From positions 131,713 through 195,712 of the forward strand of contig NW_004191722.1 in NCBI RefSeq assembly GCF_000330505.1: 64,000 nt of DNA. Reading direction: 5' to 3'. The position numbers were made by a program, and so were the translations under genes. The stretch's first letter is position 1. Every line of letters starts with the position of its first letter. This DNA is from Entamoeba invadens IP1 (lineage: Eukaryota; Evosea; Mastigamoebida; Endamoebidae). The notes below the pieces were generated by a model, which saw only the letters and a list, made by a program, of their open reading frames with translations, was not told where the DNA came from and searched no databases. Positions 20,917-30,730 of the stretch are shown piece by piece.

Positions 20917-22038
20917 TTATGAAGTTTGATGAATTCTTATGGCGTTTTTCTCTTCTCTGAAAAAATATTCATCCCAAAGAGTGGATTGTGACATGTCGAT
21001 GACGGGGAAAAGCGTCACGCTGTTTCCTATGAATTCCTGGTTGTTGAACGTGAGGACGTTTTCCATAATGTAGTCAAACATACTTGGTGTATTTGAGTAA
21101 TTGAAGTCTTTGATTGTCCCCTCATAGAATGTAGAAAATCTTCCACTGTAAAGAGAGTCAGCGATGAAGACAAGTAGATTGTCTTTGAATTGAAACTCGT
21201 TTGGGTGTGCTTTTTTGATGTGATGGACCGCTTCAATGAATTGGAAAAATATTGGTGAAGTTGCTGTGTCGCTTGAATTGTCGATATTTGCACGAATGAT
21301 AGACGAGTTGTATTTTTTGATTGGTGCTGGATAGTACGACGATATAAGTGGAAGTATGTCGATATCCCACTTCACGCCACAACCAGTTCTTAAAGTGAAT
21401 CGATGACCCATTGCTACCCATTCGCGTTGTATTAACACCAAAAACCCTTCAATAGTTCTGTAATATGGATCGACCATTATCAACACCAACGAAACGAGTT
21501 GACAAGTCGTGTCCCACCCATTTCTGCAATGGATGAGAATGGAACACCCAGAATACAACTTAGTTGCAATATCCTTAGCATACCCAATTAATGCGTCGAT
21601 GGATTGTAACCATTTCGAGTTTTCAATGGACAATTTAAATTCATAACTCTCTCTGGTATCAAAAACAACTGTTTTGAGGAGTTTCATAAAACTGTTTTTA
21701 ACATCTTTAATACTGTCCATCGCCAAATTCACAAACGAGCAAAATGGATATGCAGACGAACTCTCCATCCCGCCTCCTTGAATTCGAGTTGCCTTTGTAT
21801 TTAGCTTTGGGCGTGCATCATACACAAACAAATAATTATACCCAGACATTTTCATAAAAGACTCTAATATTGAGATGTCGTCCTCACACTTTACTTGTCC
21901 AAAGGTGCCAGGTAACGCCTGTGAACTACGCACTAAACACTGATTTTTTGGACCGACCCAACTAAGCACAGGAAACCTTCCTTTTGCTCTGTATTTGGTA
22001 AGACTGTTCATATTGTAATTGCCAGCCGGTAGCACAAC
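20917..22038 (-). CDS. Myotubularin-family phosphatase, catalytically dead, 5' partial at gap
   Basis: The sequence runs from the assembly gap (22039-22138) to TGA-less stop at 20917, about 374 residues. It opens with VVLPAGNYN and then the myotubularin core: AKGRFPVLSWVGPKNQCLVRSSQ and FVYDARPKLNTKATRIQGGGME. The phosphatase loop is IHCRNGWDTTCQ. Active members have HCSDGWDRT, so the P-loop Arg that binds phosphate is Thr and the Ser-Asp is Arg-Asn; the Cys is retained. It is therefore predicted to be an inactive pseudophosphatase, which in animals act as scaffolds or partners of active myotubularins. The phosphatase-domain N-terminus is lost in the gap. The ubiquitin-like gene directly upstream may be its N-terminal half. 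Confidence 0.85.
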   Translation of the reverse strand, partial: VVLPAGNYNMNSLTKYRAKGRFPVLSWVGPKNQCLVRSSQALPGTFGQVKCEDDISILESFMKMSGYNYLFVYDARPKLNTKATRIQGGGMESSSAYPFCSFVNLAMDSIKDVKNSFMKLLKTVVFDTRESYEFKLSIENSKWLQSIDALIGYAKDIATKLYSGCSILIHCRNGWDTTCQLVSLVLIMVDPYYRTIEGFLVLIQREWVAMGHRFTLRTGCGVKWDIDILPLISSYYPAPIKKYNSSIIRANIDNSSDTATSPIFFQFIEAVHHIKKAHPNEFQFKDNLLVFIADSLYSGRFSTFYEGTIKDFNYSNTPSMFDYIMENVLTFNNQEFIGNSVTLFPVIDMSQSTLWDEYFFREEKNAIRIHQTS

Positions 22039-22138
22039 NNNNNNNNNNNNNNNNNNNNNNNNNNNNNNNNNNNNNNNNNNNNNNNNNNNNNNNNNNNNNN
22101 NNNNNNNNNNNNNNNNNNNNNNNNNNNNNNNNNNNNNN
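22039..22138. other. Assembly gap (100 N)
   Basis: A run of exactly 100 N, the conventional placeholder for a gap of unknown size. It hides the 5' part of the myotubularin domain. Confidence 0.98.
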
Positions 22139-22163
22139 TTCCACACAAGAGTCTGATAGTTAG

Positions 22164-23509
22164 TTATATAGATGTACTCTCAAAATAGAATAAATGCTCT
22201 AAATCGGGAATAAGACTTGATATCACTCTGAATGTTTTTGGGGACTTCAATTTGTTTGCCCACACCGAGAAATTGGTCAGAGGAACGATGTGGAGTTTTT
22301 CGATGTCACTGTCACAAATCAGCACATCATAATTTGTGGTGTACTCAATCGAACCATGAGACTCTTTGAATAAGTTGATGTTGTAATTAGAAAGCTTGTT
22401 GACGATATCTTTGATTGTTAGTGTTGTTGTGAGGCAAACGTTAAATGTGTTAATAACAGAGCAAATGATATGATGAGTGTTTGTGGGATCGAATAGAAGT
22501 ACATTAACTTCTACAAACACTTTTTGTGTGACTTGACTCAGTGTTGATATTTGTCCCGCCATCAAGAATGAGTCGAACGTTTTCTTAGCCAAGTCCACAC
22601 ACAAAATGTCATCAGTGATATACTCCGAGACACTTTTGTCAAGTGACATCTCGACTAAATTATAGAGTCCGTATCTCTTATAAAGTGTTAGAGAGTCATC
22701 AAATAATTCACCCAATTTCATAATAGTTTTCTTCAATTCCAAGCAGCTTAAATTACTAAGAATGTGTATTTCAAAAACTTGTGTATTTTGTACCATCACA
22801 CAACAAAGAATTTCTCTTTCACTCTTCATTATTTCTTTGTCACAAAGAAGAGGCATTGTTTGAAACCCATTTGTTATTAATCTCTCAAAATATAACACAG
22901 TTTCATAATGAAGCATTCCCCATACTAAACTCGACCCTCGCAATATTTTAGTCTTTTTATTGCTATCAAAGAGTTTAAGAGTGTAATGTGTCCACTCTGA
23001 AGAATGTAAAGTGTCTTTAAAGACACCAATATGTGTCAAAAGTTGGTAGAAAAAATGTACCAAATCACACACCTTTGCAGATGAATTGTACACTATAGGC
23101 ACACTCAAACTCCGATATCTGACAGTCAACGATCGGGTTTCATTTAACACGGGAAATAAGATCGAATTTTTTCTGTTGTTATCGACCCATCCTAAGATTT
23201 CCATCTCACCTTCATTCTTTGGACTATTCTCAGTAATGTCCAGAAACTCAATTGAATTTGCTAAAATAGTTTCTTCGTACCTTTTAATCTATACATTATT
23301 TTTTAAATTAATGACTTACTTATAGAAAAATAATTAAAACACCACATGCAAACCTCCATATTGTCAAAGTATTCAGAGTTCTTAAAAATATAACTTTTTG
23401 TTTTCATTTGATATTGATACATCACACGACTACATTTAAGAAATGGAAGCTGGTGGTCCACTATCACTAACGAGTCACCCTCTGTGTTTGCAAGTCGTGC
23501 TTCCGCCAT
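22164..23509 (-). CDS. Tandem ubiquitin-like/FERM-like domain protein, two exons
   Basis: Exon 1 (23509-23354, 52 residues, MAEARLANTEGDS) joins exon 2 (23288-22164) across a 65-nt intron, 23353-23289, donor GTTTGC and acceptor TAG, phase 0. The spliced protein is 426 residues. Three segments look like beta-grasp folds in tandem: around SLTVRYRSLSVPIVYN, around VFEIHILSNLSCLELKKTI and around FNVCLTTTLTIKDIVNKLSN. Each has a strand-helix-strand pattern with a hydrophobic end strand. A stop (TAA, 22166-22164) lies 25 bp before the assembly gap. In Entamoeba, FERM-like domains are found fused to myotubularins, so this may be the front of the gene at 20.9 kb; the stop and the frame difference leave that undecided. 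Confidence 0.6.
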
Positions 23510-23911
23510 ATACCATTTTTTATAGTTAAGTAACTTTTTTTAATTTCGATTTTTCAGTGGAAAGTTTGTTGTTCTCTTTTTAATTGGTTTATAATTGTTT
23601 TTATTATATATATATACTTCATTCTATTGGAGAAAAGTTGCAAAACAATTTGTGTGAAAAAAAAAACACTGTACCATTAATTTAATTAAAATTTAAATCA
23701 AACTAGTTGATAATTATATTATATATATAATTATACCATATTTTTATTATATCATTTTTTTCATAAAATAAAGTTAATTGGAAAATATATTAAAAACAAT
23801 AAGAAAAATTTAACTTTGCTTTTAAATACGAAAAATAGTAGATGCCATATTTCAAGGACTCAAACTCCAATTTCAAAACTCCCAAAGACAAAAAAGAACT
23901 TTAAAAAGTAT
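23510..23911. other. AT-rich divergent intergenic region
   Basis: About 400 bp between divergent genes. A frame open from 23816 precedes the ATG at 23912 but starts with TTG and is Lys/Thr-rich. No clear promoter element was recognised. Confidence 0.5.
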
Positions 23912-25435
23912 ATGAACATCTTCAAGAAGAAGGCGACAAGTCGTCCGACATCCCCTTCACTTCCTCCGCACCAAAAGTTTAAGCGGTCTTCTTGTGGTAT
24001 TGCCAGCACCAAAAGTTCCGATATACCTTTTGAGACTATCGCTCTCTATTTCACAAATGTTACAGACGCAACTCGTCTGATGAAAGTGAACCGCAGCGTC
24101 CGCGCGTGTTATTATATAATGAAGAAGAATCCGTACTATTGTCAATCGACAGACTCTTCGTACAACAAAGAAACTATCTTTCAAAAGGAATTGTTGTTAT
24201 TCCCAAATATAGAAATACTGAGGTGTGACGTGGATGTGGTCAAAAAGCTCGACGCCCGTTTAATAAGGAAAGTGACGACTATTGAGTTAGTCGGGAAATT
24301 CATATATGCGCCGCCGGGCATCTTCCAGAAGATTCAGAACAGCATCTCGAGTTTTGGATTCTACTTAGACGAGAATCTGAACTTCACATTTGACACCATG
24401 CACTTCTTACAAACACTTCATATAGACGTGAATAACAACACTGAAATGATTTACTTCAACAAATTCATGTTCTCGACTATTCAGAGTATACAACAACTCC
24501 CGTGCTTCCAGCGAATATTTATCGAGTGTAATGGAGATGACTTGTTTAAACTCCAAGAGATTTTAACGAAGTTTTACTCGACACGAATTACTTGTGTGTT
24601 GTATGTACATAACTTAAGAGAGAACCATATCAATAATATATCGGAACTATTGAAGAAGAAAAATGTGGTTATTGCGATATACGAGAATGAGTTGTCTGCT
24701 TCCTTTGACTTGCCGGAGTTGAAACTCTTGTTTTTGAATAACAACAAACTGGCGTTTGTCGACTCGATGCTCTTTTCGGATAAACTGAAGGAATTGTGTG
24801 TGTCCCACTACGTCCCACGACTTGACATCTGCGGATTTAAAGTGGGGCTGAACCCCAAAATTCCGGAAATTGATTTTTCGCAGTTAAATTCACTTCAAGA
24901 ATTCAGACTGATCAATTCATTCTTCGAAAAGCCATTTTCTTTCATCTTTCCAACAAGTCTGACGAGGCTTGAAATAACAACGTCGGCCTATTTTGGGCTA
25001 CCAAATCTGCCAGAAATTCCTCTACAAGAATTTTGTGTGTATTACTGCGACTCCGTTCGAAGCTTTTATGTTCCTCCAACGGCAAAACTTGTGGAAATAA
25101 GCCACTGCAATGCGGTGACGGGTATTCCAAATTTGGAGGAGGTTCCGTTGGAACAACTTGTGATCATCGAGTGTCCACGAATCACTACACTGAAGTCGTC
25201 GAACAAACTGAAAACCCTCAAATTGTATTGGTGCGACAAACTGCAGAATTTGAGTCTTGCGAATGGGTTGGAACAGTTGGACATCTTTTATAACAAAGGA
25301 CTCAAGAATTTAAGACTCCCCACGACCCTCAAAATTTTGGATCTTAATTTCTGTAATAATCTCACACAACTGGATAATGTGCAGGAAGTGAGGAACATAA
25401 TACCAGTCGAACTCAGACACAAATTTCTCAAATAA
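23912..25435 (+). CDS. Leucine-rich-repeat protein with F-box-like N-terminus
   Basis: From the ATG at 23912 the protein is 507 residues. After a basic, Ser/Pro-rich leader comes an F-box-like helix pair (PFETIALYFTNVTDATRLMKVNRSVRACY, then NPYY) shared with other LRR proteins of the window. The C-terminal half is a run of irregular leucine-rich repeats of ~20-22 residues (LQEFCVYYCDSVRSF, LVEISHCNAVTGIP, LVIIECPRITTL, LKTLKLYWCDKLQNL, LDIFYNKGLKNLRLP). Such BspA-like/LRR families are large in Entamoeba; a ubiquitin-ligase adaptor or surface role is possible but unproven. No signal peptide is visible, favouring an intracellular protein. It is convergent with the RhoGEF gene, only 22 bp between stops. 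Confidence 0.75.
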   Translation: MNIFKKKATSRPTSPSLPPHQKFKRSSCGIASTKSSDIPFETIALYFTNVTDATRLMKVNRSVRACYYIMKKNPYYCQSTDSSYNKETIFQKELLLFPNIEILRCDVDVVKKLDARLIRKVTTIELVGKFIYAPPGIFQKIQNSISSFGFYLDENLNFTFDTMHFLQTLHIDVNNNTEMIYFNKFMFSTIQSIQQLPCFQRIFIECNGDDLFKLQEILTKFYSTRITCVLYVHNLRENHINNISELLKKKNVVIAIYENELSASFDLPELKLLFLNNNKLAFVDSMLFSDKLKELCVSHYVPRLDICGFKVGLNPKIPEIDFSQLNSLQEFRLINSFFEKPFSFIFPTSLTRLEITTSAYFGLPNLPEIPLQEFCVYYCDSVRSFYVPPTAKLVEISHCNAVTGIPNLEEVPLEQLVIIECPRITTLKSSNKLKTLKLYWCDKLQNLSLANGLEQLDIFYNKGLKNLRLPTTLKILDLNFCNNLTQLDNVQEVRNIIPVELRHKFLK

Positions 25436-25457
25436 ATGTTTTATTATAAATTACAGT

Positions 25458-27373
25458 TTACACCTTGTTTGTATTGTTTTGAACCACTTCCATGAACTGC
25501 TCGAATGCTATTTTGAGCTCCGAATTGAATTTGTCTGTAAGGTCTTTTGACCCTAAGTTGATGACTTGTAACTTGTTTTTGTTGACATCATAGAAAACAA
25601 CATCTGTGTCTGTGAGCTCGGTTTTGGACGGATCGCCATGTTCTTGCATCTCCCCAGAAAGAACAGTGCATATGGGATAAAAGGCAAAGACCCCATTTTC
25701 TTGCTTTAATATCCCCTCGTTGAACAGGAACAACTCAACCTCGTTGAATCCAAGAACAGTCGCTTTGACTCCAGTGAAATAGTCTAACAACGAATTGTCT
25801 TTTGAAAAGGCCGAATTGACGATAGAGGCAGAACGGATGGAACCGTTAGAACCATAAACGGAAGTTAGACACTCAAACTTCTTTGTGTAAAACAGTTTTG
25901 ATTGTGAAATGTAAGTATTGATCTTTTTGTTTGTCTCTTTAAAGAGTGTTTTTGCTTGTTGAACTTCGTCGAGAACTTGAGAAGAAGTTTTGAACTCTTT
26001 AATCACACTGTCTGTAATTAACTCAAAGCGGCTATTTATCAATCATTAGTTTAAACCTTAATAAATCACAAACCAAACTCGCTGCATAGCACAGTAAAAC
26101 AGATCTTTAAATTCTTTGATGTTTTTATCAATGCAATTCTCGAGTAATTCATTGACCAATTTCTTGAGTTTCGAAGTGTCTTCAAACAGCTTGTCAATGA
26201 ATGGACTAAGTGTTGTGTAATGTGCAATGAATTTACTGTAAACGTCCTCTAAAGTTCCTTTGTGACTTGTGTCTGTCAAAAAGTTCGAATAGACTTGATA
26301 CACCCCGAAAATGACAAGTTCTTCAGTTTCAGGAGTGGATTTAAGTAAAGTGTCATAGAGTGGGTCGAGACCATCGCATAGTGATGTTATCGTTTCGACC
26401 AAATTGTCCAGTGGATTAAATAAAATAAAGTCTTGGTGTTGGAGGAGTGGTATTTCTCGTCTTATTTCTTCTTCAAAGATCTATTCAGTCAACTTTTGTA
26501 TAAAACTAAAGCGAAACAAACTTGGAAAATTTCAAGTTTAGCGCAGAAGGTAAATTCAGTGAACATGAGCTCAGCAACTCTCATCACTTTGGGGGTACCA
26601 AAGATTTTGGTCTTCCCCAATTTGGGGACAAAAGCGACTTTATCTTCAAGGTCTTCGTCTGTGAAATAGTCCCGCAATTTATTCAAATACTTCTTTGAGT
26701 ATCTAAACGGTTCGCGACGGACCTCTTCCCCAAACTGTGGCGACAATATTTGTGGAACCCTATCTTCTATATCCGTCCGACTTCTCTCGTCAGGATTGAA
26801 CTTCTCAACACACACTTCCGAGCAACTCTTGACTGTTTGGTCTCTTGTGGAAAGATCTCGAGGAGTCAAAGATGTTTTTCTGGTCCTCACAAACGAAAGT
26901 CGAGGCAAAATTTTCTGAACCCTTTCTTCGTTTGTATTGATATGAATAGAAGGAGTGCTTCGAACATTATTAGAGTCGATATTTGTATTTTTGTTATTCT
27001 GTGTTTGTGGGGGTTGTGGTGGTTTAGTGAGTGGTGGTGACGGTGGTGGTCTTAAAGGAGTTCTGGCGCCAACAGACAGTCTTCCATATTTTGGTTCTAA
27101 AGCCAACAAGTTTGGTTCTTCCTTATCTGAATGAAGTTCTTTTGAACTTGACCTTTGTGGTATTGGTGGAATAGGTTTTTTGTAAATTTCTTGTTTTGTT
27201 TGTTGTAATGGTTCAGTGGGTACTCTTGGGAGTGGGAGTTTGGTTGGTTTCTTTGATGGGCACAGTGGAGGATTCTTCTTTGGTACCGAATAATTTTGTG
27301 GTGTGGGTGATACGGACTGAGGGCGTGATGGGAGCTTTTTTTCTGGTGGGAGGTGGGTGGGTTGATTCTCCAT
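25458..27373 (-). CDS. RhoGEF (DH plus PH-like), proline-rich N-terminus, three exons
   Basis: Exon 1 27373-26522, exon 2 26480-26074, exon 3 26031-25458. Introns are 26521-26481 (41 nt, phase 0) and 26073-26032 (42 nt, phase 2), both GTTTGT...TAG. The spliced length is 1833 nt, exactly 611 codons. Residues 1-230 are Pro/Ser/Thr-rich with SH3-ligand-like PPxP runs (PPEKKLPSRPQS, PPPSPPLTKPPQP). From ~262 the DH (Dbl homology) pattern begins: MRVAELMFTEFTFCAKLEIFQ, then FNPLDNLVETITSLCDGLDPLY and helices to ~480. The C-terminal ~120 residues are a PH-like domain (VKATVLGFNEVELFLFNEG). DH-PH proteins activate Rho/Rac GTPases that control actin and phagocytosis. Three separate frames in the raw DNA become one gene by these introns. 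Confidence 0.85.
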
Positions 27374-27640
27374 ATAACGGTGTATAATAATTTACAAATT
27401 CCAAATATTTTTGATTTAAAAGACATACAAAAAAGGAAAAAAAAACAGAAAAACGCTATAAAAATTAAGTCGAGTTATTTATTCGTAATTCAAACGTGTT
27501 TTTTGTGGGAAGATTGATTTTTTCGATTTTTGTTCAAATGTTACTTGATATAAATAGAATAGTAAATGTTATTATTTGAATTAATATTATATTATTATTA
27601 AAAAAAATTATTAACACTTAAAAAACAAGAAACAGTACAA

Positions 27641-28366
27641 TTAATATTGATTTGAACCAGTTTGAACAAAGCTTATATATACAGGGTCTTCATACGAATC
27701 ACCCATACCAAAATTGAAAGGTGGTTTTGTACAAGATGAACCAATACAATTTAAAGGACATTCTTCATTGTTTAAGTCGATTGGGCTTAAATATATTGGA
27801 GCAGGTTGTGAGTGGATAAAGTACGTTGCATTATAATCATAATAGGTATACTCCGGCTGCCCATTTGGTTCTGGTTGGTATAAATTTGGATCTTTCACGT
27901 CTTGTTGTGACACAGTATCTTGAACTGGGATATTAAGATCACGACATTCCGTTAATTGTTCATCTCCAACACATTGACGTTGTTGTTGGTTGACACTTTG
28001 TGACTCTTCACTGGTTGTTTCTGACCCGACCTCTGTGATTATTTCAGGTATCAGGTCACGGTCAATCAATGAATTGTCATCTGAAATTTCTTTGTTTAAA
28101 TCCAGTTGTGTGTGTATGAAACTTCGATTCAAGAATTGTGGGTTCAGGCAAAAAGTGTATTTCCCACACTTTTTGGTGTCATTAGTACTCATCAATATTT
28201 CGTTACGATAGGGAATCAGCGATGGTTCGTTGTACATATAACCATGTACAACACTGTGAAACTTCTCACCTTCCTCCAACAGCCGTTTTTCTGAGAACAA
28301 CACTTTATCATTCAGTTTGATCGTGTTGATGTATTGTTTCTTCCAATCGTTGAGTAACTCATAAGT
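27641..28366 (-). CDS. Continuation of the interrupted gene at 28.4 kb, unrecognised
   Basis: This 241-residue stretch (TYELLNDWKKQYINTIKLND... to GSNQY) continues in the same frame after the TAG at 28369-28367 and has no ATG near its start, so it is not an independent gene as written. The middle and end are low-complexity: acidic/Gln-rich (SETTSEESQSVNQQQ) and Tyr/Pro-rich. A Cys pair NEECPLNCIGSSC sits near the C-terminus. Read through the stop it would make a ~388-residue protein with the piece at 28367-28807. No GTTTGT donor is visible before the TAG, so an intron is unlikely. A sequence error, a recent nonsense mutation or readthrough remain open. Confidence 0.5.
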   Translation of the reverse strand, partial: TYELLNDWKKQYINTIKLNDKVLFSEKRLLEEGEKFHSVVHGYMYNEPSLIPYRNEILMSTNDTKKCGKYTFCLNPQFLNRSFIHTQLDLNKEISDDNSLIDRDLIPEIITEVGSETTSEESQSVNQQQRQCVGDEQLTECRDLNIPVQDTVSQQDVKDPNLYQPEPNGQPEYTYYDYNATYFIHSQPAPIYLSPIDLNNEECPLNCIGSSCTKPPFNFGMGDSYEDPVYISFVQTGSNQY

Positions 28367-28807
28367 CTATTTTTTGCCCTTTGTTCTCAGAGTGGCGTAT
28401 CCTATGCTTTTTAAAATGTTGGCTATTTTATCTAGCATAAGAGCAAAGATGATATCATCCTTTTTTTTGTCCTTTCTGAAGTCAATAGTCTTTTTCCCCT
28501 TGTTTGTAATGGCATCAGCAAAGCTGTTTATTACGTTCGTCACATCCTGTGACCCACTCACAACGTCTCGGTCCCAAACTACTTGCCCAATTGAATCTTG
28601 GATTTTTAAGAGTTTGACATTATGGATGTGTGTAGTCTTTTTTGATGGCTTCTGGATGTCGAGTATATAACCACATTCCAACAAAACAGATAAAATTCCA
28701 AAAACGAGGTTGTCTTTTCGAAGCTCGTTTAATTTCCTGGTCATACTTGTCTCTTTAATTTGACGAGAATTTTTTGGTTGTGCAAATTGCTTAACCACTA
28801 ATGGCAT
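28367..28807 (-). CDS. Unrecognised protein, ends at an in-frame TAG
   Basis: A 146-residue frame from ATG to TAG. The sequence is basic (KKTIDFRKDKKKDD, TLRTKGKK) with two amphipathic helices (LVFGILSVLLECGYIL and DDIIFALMLDKIANILKSIGY). No known family was recognised. Coding character continues after the stop in the same frame (27641-28366), so this may be the front half of a larger gene. If it is a complete protein, a small nuclear or nucleic-acid-binding role would be a guess from charge only. Confidence 0.6.
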   Translation of the reverse strand: MPLVVKQFAQPKNSRQIKETSMTRKLNELRKDNLVFGILSVLLECGYILDIQKPSKKTTHIHNVKLLKIQDSIGQVVWDRDVVSGSQDVTNVINSFADAITNKGKKTIDFRKDKKKDDIIFALMLDKIANILKSIGYATLRTKGKK

Positions 28808-29436
28808 TATAATATCTTGTTTGTCAAATTGGTATATTAAATAGCAAAATTTATAATTAGAAAATACTGAATATGTTTAATTTCTTTATTTTATTCATCT
28901 TTTTCCTCATACAAAAATATAAATTTTGAATGCACGTATTTTAAAAATTCACTTGTAAATGACTAAGCAAAGTAACAATAAACAAACAGCAACACACCAT
29001 AAACCCAATTAGTCATAGTTGTCACCGCTTTAAAGATGTTTTATTGAAGAAGGTAAAAGAAAAGAATATTTCTTTTCTTTCTTATAAATATTTTCATTTG
29101 AAATTGAATGACCCAAAATTGCACAATGGTCTGTTATTATCTGAAAAATATCAAAAACAATAAGACAATTAATTATAACAACTAATCTTAATAAAAAATA
29201 TAGTGTATCATTTACTTTTGGGCATGAGACCCAATCGATTATTTTTTCAAAGAAGAAAACTAAATTTAGCATTATTTTGAAACTAATAATTACAAACTCC
29301 ACAAAGTTCTAATAGGGTAACAAACCATATGGAATGACCAGAAACCCTGTCATACTTATAGATTGAAAAACTTAAAAATTCAAATATCAAACAAGACAGG
29401 GCCTACATTCAACATTACAATTTGTTGTATGTGTAC

Positions 29437-29575
29437 CTGTTTCACCCACTTTCCTTGTCCTTTCTATCTATCCAGAAAGGACAAGGAAAGTGGGTGAAAC
29501 AGAACAAGAGGATGGAGTCTCTCTGATTGCAGAGAGACTTGCACTAAGAGAGGACAAGGAAAGCCGGTGAAACAG
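29437..29575. repeat. Perfect 29-bp hairpin plus a third arm copy and nested stem
   Basis: Arm 29437-29465 is the exact reverse complement of 29474-29502 over 29 bp, with an 8-nt loop (ATCTATCC). A further copy of the second arm lies at 29551-29575 (25 bp, two mismatches). Between them, 29516-29538 forms a 10-bp stem with a 4-nt loop (AGTCTCTCTG-ATTG-CAGAGAGACT). GC content is far above the surroundings. The core GGACAAGGAAAGTGGGTGA recurs at 43327. This could be an RNA hairpin, a remnant of a mobile element or a small-RNA source; sequence alone does not decide. Confidence 0.8.
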
Positions 29576-30019
29576 AAGATACATTGATTGTTAAGGTGCG
29601 GCTACTTTAGTCTTCCTTTCAATATTCTGTTTATGTGGTAAAATCATCATCGATAACCTTCGCTTTTTGCGAAGATATCAAATTCTGAGCAATAAAAACA
29701 TATTTATAGGATATCACTTTGAAAGTGTTTGATTGAAATTTAAATTATTTTTTAGTTGTTTTGCATTTTATTTGTTTAAAAAACTTTTTAAAAAAACAAA
29801 AAATGAAATGCCAATAATTTCAAATTATCAAACTCTGCAAAAGTCGATTTTTGATAAAAAGTTGTTTTTTTTAAATTGTGTTTTTCCTTATTTTTAAAAT
29901 AATATTATTAATAATTTAAAATTATTATCTCAAAAAAGAAAAAAAATTATCGAAGGACTATTATCAAGGAACTAACTTAGCTACTACAATTGGTCCATTA
30001 AACCTTCGCCCAGCAAATT

Positions 30020-30173
30020 AACCTTAGCCCAAAGAAAAACTAATTATTTTCTATTGTTATATTAAAATAATAAACTATACCTATATATAAGTCAAATTTC
30101 TCAAATACATTTGTTTTTTAGTAAAAACCCGTGTTTTTAAAGAAAAATATAGGAATTTCTTTGGGCTAAGGTT
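30020..30173. repeat. 18-bp inverted repeat pair with 118-bp spacer
   Basis: 30020-30037 (AACCTTAGCCCAAAGAAA) is the exact reverse complement of 30156-30173. The ~154-bp unit is MITE-sized. No target duplication was found at its edges. A looser copy, AACCTTCGCCCAG, lies just upstream at 30001. Confidence 0.6.
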
Positions 30174-30730
30174 CATTTTCCCTACTGTAAGCATCGATTT
30201 AGTTTTGAATTGTCAAAACTAAAACTAAACTGGCATTTCTTGAACTGAAGAAACAAACCAAATATTTTTCAATTTATTCGCATTATAATTGAAATATTTC
30301 ATTTGCAATAGAAAAATGAAGGTCGGTTTTATTCGAGATTTAATACCCGACTGTTGCTTGGATTCTTTTTCATTTTATAAAAATTATGAAATCACTATTA
30401 TATAATGAAGTTGATGTTCACAACACTAAAATTCTCAACAAGTCATAACTATTCAAGTTAATTTGATTCCATTATCAAAGTAAAACGTTGATTTAAGGGT
30501 GGTTTCAGTCACGTCTTTAACTTCTGAACTAAAAAAATTGATAATTTTTTTTTGAATATAAAAAATGTGTAATTATTATCAAAACCCACAAAATGTGAAA
30601 AATAAATTAATAAAAACCATAAATTAATGATAAAATATATTAAACAATTTTAATTAAGTCTTTAATTTTGTAAGTTTATAAACTACTTAAAAAGGCAACA
30701 CAACAATTCAATTTGACAAACCAAAACAAG

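Larger units (their letters stand above)
28808..30730. other. 1.9-kb gene-free region with inverted repeats
   Basis: AT-rich DNA between two minus-strand genes. Within it lie a perfect 29-bp hairpin and a third related copy (29437-29575), a short 6-bp stem at ~29658 (CTTCGC...GCGAAG) and an 18-bp inverted repeat pair (30020/30156). A 90-codon frame at 29030-29302 on the minus strand was not accepted as a gene. Confidence 0.6.

Noticed and set aside
29030..29302. 90-codon frame on the minus strand, possibly two mini-exons
   Set aside because: Hydrophobic AT-driven composition. A GTAAAT...TTTCAG intron is conceivable, but the donor differs from the GTTTGT rule and no family match was seen.
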